Origin: Phytophthora quininea
Taxonomy: Eukaryota; Oomycota; Peronosporomycetes; Peronosporales; Peronosporaceae
Direction: 5' to 3'
NCBI GenBank assembly: GCA_011947345.1
Contig: JAAVTG010000526.1
Location: 1-64,000 of the forward strand
Length of the DNA stretch: 64,000 nt
Part shown: piece by piece, positions 10,513 through 21,998 of the stretch
How positions within the stretch are numbered: the first letter of the stretch is position 1
How the letters are laid out: each line of letters starts with the position of its first letter
Notes under the pieces: model-generated
Told to the model about the DNA's origin: nothing
The model's database searches: none
The model's input: only the letters and a program-made list of their open reading frames with translations
Translations under genes and position numbers: made by a program

Positions 10513-12128
10513 CTACTTCTTCTCGAACTTGACAGCACCAAGAGTGAACTGCTCCTGGCTGCCCTTCGCCAAAATCTCACCCAGTTTCGTGCCGATGAGA
10601 TGGTGGTTGGTAATTTTGATGTCGCGCTGTTTGCGAGGGCGATTCTTTTCTTGTCCTCTTTCAGTCGGCGCTTCATCTGGCGACGACTGGCATCCACCTT
10701 GGCTTGCGTAGTCAGACCAGCTTGGACCAATTTCTTTTCGAACTCGGCTCGATCCGAGGGCCAATTCCGCAAAGTATCACGCCACAACTGGCGAATGTCG
10801 TTCGAGCAGCCTACGCAAGAACTGTGAGTATTACGTTTGATCAAAACGCAAGTGTTGTTTGACGTACCATGCTTGACCATTTGAAACTTGGGACCACGCC
10901 TAGGCAAGAGATCCCACCGATCACTACTGGCCACGTTTCGCCTCTTTGCATCCGGGAACGGAACGTCCATCGGAAGGTGCTCGTTGTCGAACTTGAACAT
11001 GTACCTGTGGGAAGAAGCACCTGCTAGTAAGTAAATGCACTACTACCTCATTACTATTGTATGCCTTACTTGATCTTCTTGGTCACATTTGGGTCACGCG
11101 TCGATGCCACACTCTTCGACGCCATCCCAGCAAAAGGCGCAGGACGAATAGCACTGGAGCTCTGGAGTAGGATAAAGAGGGGGTAAGCAAAAGGTTAAAA
11201 ACAACAACAACTGTGAAAGCACTTACTCTGACAGCTGCCGACACACGGAACCAATTATCCCCAATGCGGAACGCGTCTCCACGACGAATTTCGCCCGTCA
11301 AGTCTTGGCTGGAATGCGCGAAATAGCTGCCAGGCTCGACGGTCGCCACACCTGACAGATCCACGAGGAAGGCAGAACCACGTGGGTAGTACACCTCGGC
11401 TCCCTTGTCCGCGTTCTTCAAGCACATGATCTCTCCTGTGCGTGACAGCTCCCTCAAATCATCCTCCACGCCGACATAACAATCGATGAGGTCTTCAATC
11501 GGCATGCCCTCAGGAATCTGCTCACAAAGCGGTTAACAACCCAAACCTTAATGGTAAAGATATCGCAGCTCACTCGATCCATGATCTTGAGCAGCTGCAT
11601 CTTGTTCTTGATGTCGTATTTCGCCTATTGAAAGAGCAACACATAACTCAATACTCCTCAGCAGCACCGTTGAGACTGCCATTTGTCTACCTGGTAGGCG
11701 TAGTGGTCCCCTTGCACGCGCACTTTGGGGTTGTTTTTGAGCCGCTGCTCCACTTGTTCGTCCATCGTCAGGTCCTACCAATAAAACAACCCATTAGTGT
11801 TAAACCTTTTAGTAACCAGCCTCCAGCCACGTACGATGCCTGTGTTCTTGAAAATGTCCGTCACGGTGACGGCTTTGTGCATCGGCACCTTGCGCAAGAA
11901 CTCCAGGATCTTGTACACTTTGGCGCCATCGTTCTTGGGCACCATTGACGCGTCCACTAGCAGGTAAAAACTGTTAGGGCACAGTTCATCCCCTTCCACT
12001 GCTCGTAGAGACTCAGGAAGCCGCATCTTACCTTGTGAGACCACCGTCTCCTTGACCGCCTTGGTAGGGACCACGGCGGGCGCGGCCTCCGCCGCCTGCT
12101 GTGACCCGTACGCCAAGTTGCGCCACAT
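10513..12128 (-). CDS. GTF2E2: Transcription initiation factor TFIIE subunit beta
   Basis: General RNA polymerase II initiation factor; TFIIE-beta helps load TFIIH and open the promoter. Eight exons on the minus strand: 12128-12032, 11956-11835, 11774-11691, 11624-11574, 11517-11227, 11161-11070, 11004-10868 and 10810-10513. Two winged-helix segments (around KVYKILEFLRK and the following IPEGMPIEDL region) are followed by a basic C-terminal tail ending near KITNHHL, which resembles the tail of animal TFIIE-beta. One A seems lost in the run at 10645-10649; adding one base makes the exons sum to a whole number of codons (390 residues). The first intron is 75 nt, in frame and free of stops. Confidence 0.82.
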
Positions 12129-12355
12129 TCTTTCTGCGTCGTGCGATGACTATTGCCGACTGAAAGCAAAATATGCTTTATTCTTCTTATGAAAGGTCAC
12201 TAATACAAATGTCGCTGAAACGGGGTATTTCTCGTGCTAATATTTTGTTAATGCACCTGACTTTAAGAGTTTTGCAGTTATAGACAATTATCGAGTGTGA
12301 CCTTGGCAATAGCGACGAACGTCATCGTGCAAGGTGCTGCCACACAGCTACAGGA

Positions 12356-13141
12356 ATGGAACCGGGGCCAAGGAGTGCAAGGCAGACGCTGACGGACCTC
12401 ATGCTCGAGTTCCTGGAGGCAGCAGTGCATGAATTTCTGTACGACAAGAACGGAAACTCCGGCACTCAAGTTGACCGTGGTGTTGTGTTATGTGTCCGTT
12501 GGCTATAGATTCGCTTGGAACGTCTACCCGAAAGGTAATTTCCTTCACATACACCAACAGATGACCACGCTGACTCATCTGTATGACAAGTAGGATCCTT
12601 CGAGCAGCGCGTGCTGTACAGTGTTCCTGTGCACATGAACCGCCACCCGCAGTTGTGCGAGTACATCCATTCAATGCTAGCTGGCTGTCGTCCGTGGATC
12701 TACCGAGACGAGCTGGAGAAGCTCTGCATCGTTCTCCTCAACAAGGAAGGGCGGGCACTGGAGACGCTTGTGGTCGAGCCAGGATGGACGCAAACGCTGC
12801 TGGAAGCTCAACAGGAGCAGCCACTGCCGTTGACGCAGCTGGAGGAGGCTTTCCGTGCTGCGATAGTGGCGCTGATCGCTGCACAAGTGGGAGCTGATTC
12901 GACAGACGACAAGGCCAGCACGTTCCGCATCTTGGCGCAGACGGTCGAAGACGCAACCAGTCAAGGCACTGCAGTCGACCGCGACGACGCCGGCAACTCG
13001 TGGGTACTGGCAGATCCCTTTTGGTGCGAAGACCAGCGCAAACCGAAGGAGATTTCCCCAGTCACGACCGTCCAGACGGAGCGATCGCCCATGAGGATAA
13101 ATATCTACATGGAATCAGCAGCGAACAGCAACAAGTTATAA
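12356..13141 (+). CDS. REV7: REV7 (MAD2L2/MAD2B) HORMA-domain protein
   Basis: HORMA adaptor of translesion DNA polymerase zeta, also acting in double-strand-break repair choice. Three exons (12356-12438, 12509-12534, 12594-13141) with phases 2 and 1 give 218 residues, against 211 in human. The conserved order is visible: LEFLEAAVHEFL, then NVYPKGSFE, then YSVPVHMNRHPQL, then the WVLAD stretch near the C terminus. The middle exon of 26 nt is set by matching length and sequence to animal REV7. It diverges from the TFIIE-beta gene across about 230 bp. Confidence 0.9.
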
Positions 13142-13256
13142 AGAAGAAAAGTTTCCCGATCACTGTCAACTAGAAGTTTGAATCCAGTTCGCGCCAATCG
13201 CCTTCACTTGGTTTTAGTATGTTCGCGCCATTTCACACCTGACAGACGCCTGAAAC

Positions 13257-14325
13257 ATGCGGCTCGGCCTGTCGGACAGCATGCGCTCCGTGGCCTCCGT
13301 GGCCATGGAGGACACGGAGCCTCTCTACACAGCGACGCACCGCCGGACGCCTCGACCTTCGGCAGACACCCCACAAACGGAACAAAAGCCCCGAGCGTGC
13401 GTGATTGGCAGTGCAATTAATAATAGGAGTGTCCACTGACCTTGACTTACCTTTCTGCGTGGTTATTATGAGCAGCACGAGGGCCCACACAGCTACCAAA
13501 GGCAACTTAGTGGCTGTACTGGCCGCTGGTCTACTCGTCTTGACGTCTAGAGCTCTCGGGGCTTTGCTCCTTGGGCCAGGAGGAAAGTCCCTCGCCCACC
13601 AGCAACTGGAGCGACTGGAGAGCAGCTTTTCGATGCTCAAGAAGGACACAGAGAAGCTCGAGGCGAGCGCCAGCAATTTCCTCAAGAATTGCCAGAGCGT
13701 GCACTTCGCAACCTCCGCCAGGACGCACATGCTGACCACTCTGGCCACGAGCAGCTTTGAGGAGCAGGTTCAGGAGCAGGTGGCAGCCCATGAGCGTGTG
13801 ATGAAGGACATATTGCATTACTATAGCCAGCAGGAGCAGCAGATCCAGGAGGCCAGACGGCGGTTGACGGAGATGAACGTTACTCTGCCAGTGCAGATCA
13901 CAGTCAAAGCAGAGCAATCTGGACGAGGAAGTGAGGAACAACCGTCACTAAATGACGCTAGTTTGGATCTCCTAGCTAGTGTCATGACCGACAGTGTGGA
14001 GACAGAATTGGAGACCAAGCGAGCGAACTCGCACGGCGGCTACGGACCATTCCTCTTCTACGCGTTCGTGGTCTGCGTATCCGTCGGATACCTACGAAAT
14101 GCCATTGCAGGCACGAGGAGGAGCAAGTTATTGCAGGACAATTGGACATGGACTCCTGTGCCAACGCTATTGAGCCACGTCAAGGCATTTTTACTTCAGT
14201 TGTGGTTATTGAGAACCTGCGAGCATCTGCGGGTCATACAAGTGACGGCTACGGCCCGATCGAGCACATCGAATGCTGAGCTCGACAAGAAATTGTCTGT
14301 GACGTTTATTAAGCCGCAAACGTAG
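13257..14325 (+). CDS. Two-TM coiled-coil protein of unknown function
   Basis: Two exons (13257-13396, 13473-14325) joined in phase 2 give 330 residues. I do not recognise a family. A hydrophobic segment lies around residues 60-80 (VLAAGLLVLTS). A long charged helical region follows (about 90-180, with EQVQEQV and QQEQQIQEARRR), and a second TM segment comes near 250-270 (FLFYAFVVCVSVGYL). A helix flanked by two TM segments suggests an organelle or ER membrane scaffold, but this is a guess. The intron donor is GTGCGT and the acceptor ATGAG. An alternative start at 13405 would read from within the intron and is less likely. Confidence 0.6.
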
Positions 14326-14368
14326 TGTTACTTGATATTCTTGACGTAGAATGATGTTTGCTATCCCA

Positions 14369-17300
14369 TTAGGCGCTTTCGAATGACTTGACTCCGTGGC
14401 GAATGGTAGCAGCACTCATGCCGTCAAGTTCTGGTGTTGGCTGGGCCCCAGACCCACAGATCGCTCGGCGGATGAGCTCCTTTTTCCGCTGGAAGGAAGT
14501 GCGAACACTTGCAGGCGTGTCTGAAATGTAGTCCATGACGATGTAGACGATGAGGATCGAAACGTGTTCCAAGACCAACGCGACGAGGAAGCGCGACGAG
14601 ATGTCGAGACAGGAGAACTCGGGACCCATACTACCAATCAAAGGAGATGAGGAGATACATTCAAACAGTGAAAAAGAGCTTGGCGTACCTGAAGTTTTTA
14701 CCGTCGAAGCGCTTCAGTGGCGTGCATTGCCTGACGAAGTATTCGAGCTCGCCTGTGCTCAGACAAATGAGCCCCACGACCACGAAGATGGCCAAGAACA
14801 GCGTGATAAACAGCATCTTCTCCCATTGACCAATGCTATTGGACTTCCGCGGTACGGGGCGACGCTGAAGCAACACGAGCTTGTAAAAGGAATTCTGGAC
14901 TTGTACAATGTTGTTGGCAAACGCTGCCAAGGCGCAGAATGGCCACACCACCGAAAACATCACGACGTATCCCTAATCCAAAAACAAATTGACATTCATC
15001 TTTGAAAATGTGGTGGTGAATTGGAGCTGAGTTGACGTACGTATTGAATGACCATCCGGAGATAATCAGGCTACACGGGCAAGCATTGTTAGACTAAAAG
15101 CTTTGAATATCTCTTGAAGTAACTCACAAAAGCACTATAAAGTGGCAGTTGGCTTTCTTCCAGCACATCGTCTGCAGTCATGAAATCTAGGATCACAACA
15201 ACAATAATGATTAGACAGAAGTCCATTAAAAACAATTCCGCTACTCACATTTCTCATTTTCGAAGCCTTCCAGAGTAATGATGGACACTCCCAGTGCTTC
15301 CTCGAGATATGGGATTCGGATCGGAGTCATCATTTGGAGCTAACAAAATATTCCGCGCTTAGTCCAGCATTGAACTTCGCTGCGCACATAACTCACCTCT
15401 ATCTTGTCCTTAAAGCCCAACTGTCCTGACGTTGGAGAGTGTGAAAGCTCGCCGGACAGATTCTCAAAGGACGAGTGATACTCCGAAAGCGCGAGAAGCG
15501 TTTCTGCCGGGTTGGCTTTCATGATCTTCTTCGCTAACTTGGACGCCCTCAGCGACTCCCTCCGAAAAAGTATTGGCAAGGAAGTATCAATGATCAAGTT
15601 CAACGCTTGAGTGATAAGTAGCGGGGTCACGAATGCCGTCGACATGTCGATGACTCCGTTTTCCCACCGAACCGCCAGCTTGGTGTACTTTAAGTTTTCC
15701 GACAGCCACGTCTCGATTTCACTTCCAAACGGCACAATCAGGAACGCTATCAACATGAACCACAGGAAGAACGAGATCCAGTTGATGGCGAACAATCGGT
15801 TGACCATTGTGCGTTGGAAGTGCGCTTCATTAGCGTGGTTTTCGCGAGTGACGAAGAAGCGAATGAGCTTCACGCTCAGTAAATACACAAAGATGTCCAA
15901 CGAGATTCCAAGCAGGATTCCTTGCACTAGAATGTAAAACCATCGGCCCGTAAATATAATCGGTCGCTCGGTATCGAAGCAGGAGAGAAACGCAACACAC
16001 TCGGGACATTTGCTGCACACTGGAGCCATCATTGCAGCCGTGTACCATTGCACAAAGAACGTTGTTCCCACCACATACGTAGCGATAAACACCGCAAACA
16101 CCAAGAACGTCTGGATGTACGCTGGAATACGCCACAGGGGATTGTAGTACGGCTCGTGAAATAACAGTGCACCGTGAGCATCCACGACATCTCGATAGCC
16201 TTGCGGTTTGAAAGTAGCATTCGGGTAGTCGGCTTCTTTAAACAGTCGTAAATTCCAGGCATCGTTAAGTCGGTTGTTTTGTCTCTTCCAGGCCTTGAGG
16301 AAAAACGTTCCCCAGATTGTCATCGTGCCGAATCCGAAGATGCACAGCGCCCGCATGTAGGCCACAGCTCCGACCCATCTGCACGAAATGTAGACCACGC
16401 AGCCTATAACCGCAGGGACGAGCAAACATCTCGTATAGACAAACAGAAAGCTGAAGTAAAAGGCCACTCGCTCTCCGTAGTAGTAGCGCAGCTCGTTGGT
16501 AATCTCCTTGGACTTCGTCCACCATTGACCAGACTTCGATAGCAACATACTGTCCACGTGTCGGTTGTGTAGCGGAAAGCAAGCCATGATGATCGGGTCG
16601 TTGCGGTTCTCGTCATCGAACGAAATATTGGCACCGGGAGGGTTGAGTTCTTCCACATTGGCCGTAGACGTAATGATACGTGCGATGGTTTGAATTCGCT
16701 CGGCCGGAGTGAACTTTTGGCCGTCACTAGCAGATCCGTTCTTGGCATCCTCGAATTCTTCTTCACAGCAAGTTGGGGACTCGACGTCACCGATTCGACT
16801 CGACGCAATGAGCTGCTCGATCTCCGACGGCACTTCGCCCACAGCTCCGATCTGCAGCCAACGCTCTAATACTAATCGGTTCTTCTCGATCTGCAGTCTT
16901 GATGGCGACGGTCGTAGCAACAACACCATATACTTGCGCGAGTACAAAGTACTCGACAGCACAGAAACCTCAAAGCCGGCGTTGATGCAGCGTCTAAGCA
17001 CTTCCAGTTGACGTTTCCCCACTGCGTCAAGCCCATTGCGCGCCAAAATCCGAGGTGTCGTGGGTTTGTTGTGCAGGATCAACGCGAACTCATACCTCAT
17101 CTGATAGTCGGCGACGGGGACGCATGTCGCGTCTGCGTCATTCTGAGGAACCCACACTTGAGCTGGGTGGCGCGTTCTCGCCGTTGGTGACGCGTACGGC
17201 AGTCCCCGTTCAATATTCGTCGACGTTGACGGGGCCAAATGCTTGACAAGACTTCCGAACGACTTCGTGTACGTCCTCGGTCGAAATGCAGGCCCGCCCT

Positions 17301-17619
17301 CGTTGAACTGCCAGTCCATTGCTGTGTGGTAACTTTTCGCTCGTCGATGGCGACTAGGATGTCTGCGAGCGTCGTCGTCCGACCCCTCGGCTTCCAGGTC
17401 GGATCGATTCCGAGTGCGAGTGAGCATCGTCACCTCCGTCATGTCGTCGGTGGAGAGCGAGTGCGAGAAGCCATTGGGTCGGAAGTCCGAGCTCGCGTCT
17501 TTGGCTTCCCTCGACGGTGTCGGATAACCGACGGAGGTGTTCCGGGGTCGCTGTCGCTGTCGCCATCTCCAGTCGTCGACGCTCGTCGAATGTCCAGCTG
17601 ATCTGGATGGAACGCCCAA
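14369..17619 (-). CDS. Anoctamin (TMEM16) family membrane protein
   Basis: TMEM16 proteins are Ca2+-activated chloride channels or phospholipid scramblases. Six exons (17619-15397, 15339-15249, 15186-15128, 15070-15041, 14972-14689, 14630-14369) join in phase to 982 residues. The N-terminal 350 or so residues are cytosolic. The anoctamin TM core begins at RYYYGERVAFYFSFLFVYTR and shows about eight to ten hydrophobic segments. PDYLRMVIQYGYV and FANNIVQ near the C terminus correspond to the typical family PDYxEMVIQFGY and NNIIE blocks. I cannot decide between channel and scramblase. The start at 17619 is the first ATG of the long frame. The gene diverges from the GAF gene across 143 bp. Confidence 0.93.
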
Positions 17620-17762
17620 AGTCGCTGCAGCCTCGATCCACCGTCACCCGACTCGTTCTTCATCGAATTCCTGACCAACTTTCTCGGAAGCTGTAGTGGT
17701 TTCGCTTTGCACTGTGAACAGACGCATCAAATCCGACACTCAGAGGAAGAAGAACGTTCACG

Positions 17763-19511
17763 ATGGACCCGCAGACTGCCGAGGCTGGAGAGGCTTATCT
17801 CAATACCATGGGGTTCCGCTCGTTGATCGAGTGGATGACTGCAGAAGCACTTTTGTCCCGACCTGATGACCCGTTGACTTTTCTTCAAGCACTGCTTCAG
17901 GAGAAGATCGGGGAGAGGAAACCGGGGAGAAGTTCCATGCTGATCACACGTTGGCGTACATCAAGCAGTGCTATGCTGCTGCCAGGTTGGAAGGTTGTCT
18001 CGCCTTTGATTCGGGCGATGCTCACGCATTTGTTATGCTGGTAGTGCATCCGCCGATGAGAACGGCAGGATTATCGTCAAGGCAAGGAAGTTTGCGTACG
18101 TTGGGGATGCTAGATACCTTCTCATTTGGCAAGGTTTGGACGATGACATTTCGACGTGTAGGCCTCCACTAGCGTCCAACACAGCGGCATCTGAACACGG
18201 CAATGATCCGTCGCTGGTTCATCGCTTGTCCAAGATGGAGCAAGTCATCCAAGCTTGCCGCATCATTGGATCAGAGCTCGATCCGACTGAAGGTTCGCTG
18301 TCGTTTCATCATTTTCGGTACATTGTTGGCTCTGACACTCGACGCAATTCCTACAGCGACGAAAATTATCATCAAACAGGCATGCAACGTCTTAAACGCC
18401 GAGCGAGCTACGCTGTTCATCTACGTAAGGCGTATTTTTCATTTTTTGACCGGAAGAGGTCTTACCTTTATTCTTGCAGGAACGATCTACAGATATGCTC
18501 GTCCTGAAAGTGTCGGAAGGAGCGACTGATATTCACGTACCGTTCGGAAAAGTAGGTGAATTTCCTCGACTTACTAGGTGGTGTTATTAACTGACGGCGC
18601 AATGAACGCATCAGGGGATTGCTGGCACTGTAGCAGCGACTGGCAAGGCCATGAACATCTCCGACGCTTATGCTGACCCGAATTTCGACTCGCAGTACGA
18701 CCAACGCAACGGGTACCTCACCAAGTCGATGCTGTGCGTTCCAGTCCGAAATGGAGCCAACAAAGTCGTTGGCGTGATGCAAGTTCTGAACAAAATCTCG
18801 ATCGACAAGAAACAGGGTTTCTCTGACGAAGACGAGGAAATCCTGTCCATTCTGGCATCACAGGCAGGAGTAGCGCTTCACAATGCCGACACCCACACGT
18901 TGGCCTGCATCGCTCGTGAACGGGTCAAAGACGTGCTGAGTATCGTCCAGGACATGCACCGCGACTTGGGTTTCATCTCGCTTATGTTCACCATTTCAAC
19001 GCGAGTGCAGAGGTTCGTCAACTCGGACCGCTGCACGCTCTACATCGTGGATCGAGCCAAGAATGAGCTGTGGACTTTACAGGGAGAAGTCAACATCCGC
19101 GTTCCTCTGAATCAAGGCATCGCTGGAGCTGTGGCACAGGGCAACGAGGCCATCAACCTGGCGAATGCCTACGACGACCCGAGGTTTAACAAGGACTTCG
19201 ACCAAAAACTTGGGTATCAGACGCGCAGTGTATTAGCCATGCCACTGCGAAATGCGTCGGGCGAAGTCATCGCTGTGGTGCAGCTCATTAACAAACTGGA
19301 CGCCAGCGGAGTGTTCTCGTCGGACGATGAAGAGCTACTCGGAACGTTTTTGCAGATCGCGGGGCCGATTCTCTTCAACTCGCACTCGCATTTGACTATC
19401 TCGTCTAGTCAGAAAGATGATATCGGCAGTGAATTCACCCCGAAAAACACTCGCGGACAGGAACTCATCGAGATGAACGTCATCTCTGAAAACGACGAAG
19501 AGGAAGGTTAA
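17763..19511 (+). CDS. Tandem GAF-domain protein with RII-like N terminus
   Basis: Probable cyclic-nucleotide or small-ligand sensor with no enzymatic domain. Exons 17763-18292, 18357-18424, 18480-18551 and 18615-19511 give about 522 residues. GAF-A begins near SELDPTE and ends with NKISIDKKQGFSDEDEE. GAF-B ends with NKLDASGVFSSDDEE. Both carry the NKxxxFxxxDE-type signature of cyclic-nucleotide-binding GAF domains. The first 55 residues (YLNTMGFRSLIEWM...PDDPLTFLQALL) resemble an RII/DPY30-like dimerisation-docking helix pair. Two G losses in exon 1 (about 17916 and 18054) break the frame; adding them restores the phase exactly. The protein ends shortly after GAF-B in an acidic tail. Confidence 0.82.
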
Positions 19512-19548
19512 GATTTGAGTGTTATGAAGCTAACGAAAATAGTTTCTT

Positions 19549-21965
19549 ATGCACTTGGCACACTCTTTCGTGACACAAACTCACTACTTTATCATGCGAT
19601 TGCCGAGGACCAAGGCGCCCAATCTGAATAAATTGGAGTTCAAGACGGCTGTGAATGAAGCGAAATTGGTTAAAGCAATTCAAGCCCTCGATGACACTTG
19701 GAAGACCAGAAGACAGACAAAACCGTCGAGCAAAGACAAGCTTGCTGTGAATTCATCTCCTCTGCCACTACTATCCGATTCACTTCGTGAAGCATTGTGC
19801 TTTGATGGAGGTCGCAGCTAATTTCGATAAGACTGGAGTCGAGAATACATCCGAGTTGGCGACAATATGTACCGCTCGAGTACTTAATTGTTTGAGGCGG
19901 TTTATCGACGGCAACTTTGGTACGAATTTTGGAGACTGTTGTGAGCGTAATTGCGAACTGCGTTTGGTTCATCTCGCACTTTTAAACATTGTATTTCGCA
20001 TGTGCCGCGAGCCTCGGATCGCATGCAACGTCATAAGAGAGAACCTGCATTTATACCTGATCAGAATCTGTACGACCAGCAAGTCGCTAGATCCTACCAC
20101 GCAGGAACACACGAAGTTGATTGATATTTCAACTGAGAAGCCTCTTGATCCGTTGGATTTAATGATCACGATCGATCCCTTTGACTGGTGCTATCGATCT
20201 TCGTGCATGTCTTTGGAGAAAGAAAACCATCACGCCTTCTTTGCTCCAGTGGGGATTCGATCTGTGACTTGCTTGCTGCGGGGAACTGATCTACCAACTG
20301 ATGAACTCACGGAGTTTGAGCTGTCTGGTGCTGCTAAAAGACCACACAAAAAGCATCAGAAACTTCCGACGATCTTCACATTTCCACATCGAGCTGAGGA
20401 CGGAACAGGGACGATTAACAAGCACCCTGGAACGGTTTGCTACTCTACTAAGACACATAGCAATACTCAGCCAATATGGAGCGTGGTCTGCAGTGATGCC
20501 TCAATATTTCATCTAGCGCTGCGGTCACTCGTTGCTCTTGCAATTCATTTGCCACAACCGTCCCCGGAAAGAAAGTCTCTCTTCGCGAAGGAAGCTGGAT
20601 GGCTCGCGTATTAGAAGATTTTACACACAAACCTGGAGCACAAGTTTCGTTCTTGCCAGGAGAAAACGAGCCGAATGCCTCCTTCCAGTTTATTGCTGTC
20701 CAACCACAGACCATGAAATCCCTTGCGCGATGTGTGTTAAAACTTTTCACCCAGCAGCAATACCCTGGAGGCACGAAACAACAAAAGGCTACTCGGTGTC
20801 AAAACGCTCTTTCTCCTATTCCTCGGGAACGGCGCAGTAAGCAAAATCAAATGTCAATAGCACAGCGCCTTAAGTCTGCTACGGCGGATGCACATGCTGA
20901 ATTTTGCTGTGTAATGGCGTGGAAGACCAAGACAAGCACCTTGAGCATTCCCGCAAAAGACTCGCCGTTCAAAACTTGTGCACTGAGGTGGAAAGCGTTC
21001 GAGACCATTTAATGCGCAGCCTCCAAGTGCTTTGCACTGGAAGATCTCATCCTGACCCCCAGCAACGCTTTTCCGAATGGATAAAGTCGCTTCCGACAAT
21101 CGACACGTTCCAACAAGAGCGGCAATATCAGCAAGAATTGCGTCAACGGCAAACACTGGAAATGGAGTACCAACGCGACTTTGTTCGACGTCGCGAGCGA
21201 GAAGAATGCTTACAAATGCAAATAAACGACTGCAACATCCCCGAGGAGAACGAGCTGTCACGTCTCCAAGAGAAACAGCAACAATTTTCGCGCTTGCAGG
21301 CGGAAATGCGTCAACTCGAGCAGCATCATTCGAATGGCACAGCGACTCTGTTTGACGCAAAGCTGCAGCGAGAAGAAGAGGAGCGACAGCGTTTGCAACA
21401 ACTCGATGATCGAAAGCGTCAAGTACGAGAAGTAGAGCGAATGCAACGAGAGGATTTGTACTACGTCGAACGAATTCTCCGAGCCAAAGCCAAAGCTAAA
21501 GAGGAGGAGGAAACTCGAGAGAAGAGTGCTGCTGCTCAGGCCAAAGCGATCGAGGAACAGAAGCAACGTATCGCTCGAATGCGCTTCCTAGATGATGAGA
21601 GGCGCTTTGCCGAAGGAGAGAATACCAAAATGCGTGTGGAAGATCTACTTGGACGCCAAATGCGTTTCCACCTGGCCGAGATGGCAAAGGCGGAAATTCA
21701 CAACGAGTGGCATGAACGCAAATCGATGCAGGCTGAGGAACAAGACTCGAGGAATCGGTGGATTCTTGTGGAACGGGCGATGATACAACAGCAACAAGCG
21801 GAGCTCAAACAGCAACGAGCTCACGAACGCAAACTGCGACGACAGCAACGACAAGAAGAAAACGAGGTCAGAGCTGCGTGGACGGAGAGCTGGGACGATC
21901 AGGGCAATAAGTACTACCACAACTCCATAACTGGTGTATCACAGTGGGAATCGCCCAGCACTTGA
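19549..21965 (+). CDS. Large coiled-coil protein with C-terminal WW domain
   Basis: The last 350 residues (20904-21965) are a long Glu/Arg/Gln-rich coiled coil ending in a clear WW domain (WTESWDDQGNKYYHNSITG, then SQWESP), which would bind proline-rich partners. Upstream reading frames (19549-19821, 19787-20614, 20599-21012) abut with frame changes and look like earlier parts of the same gene. The first change could be a short intron (GT at 19746 to an AG near 19810). The other two fit single-base losses. I do not recognise the N-terminal helical region. The exact start (19549 or 19594) is uncertain. Confidence 0.6.
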
Positions 21966-21998
21966 TTCACAAAATAACATTGTACACATTTACTCCTC

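Noticed and set aside
13405..13472. Secreted RXLR-type effector starting at 13405
   Set aside because: The hydrophobic start is intron sequence. No RXLR-EER motif follows, and the protein has later TM segments.
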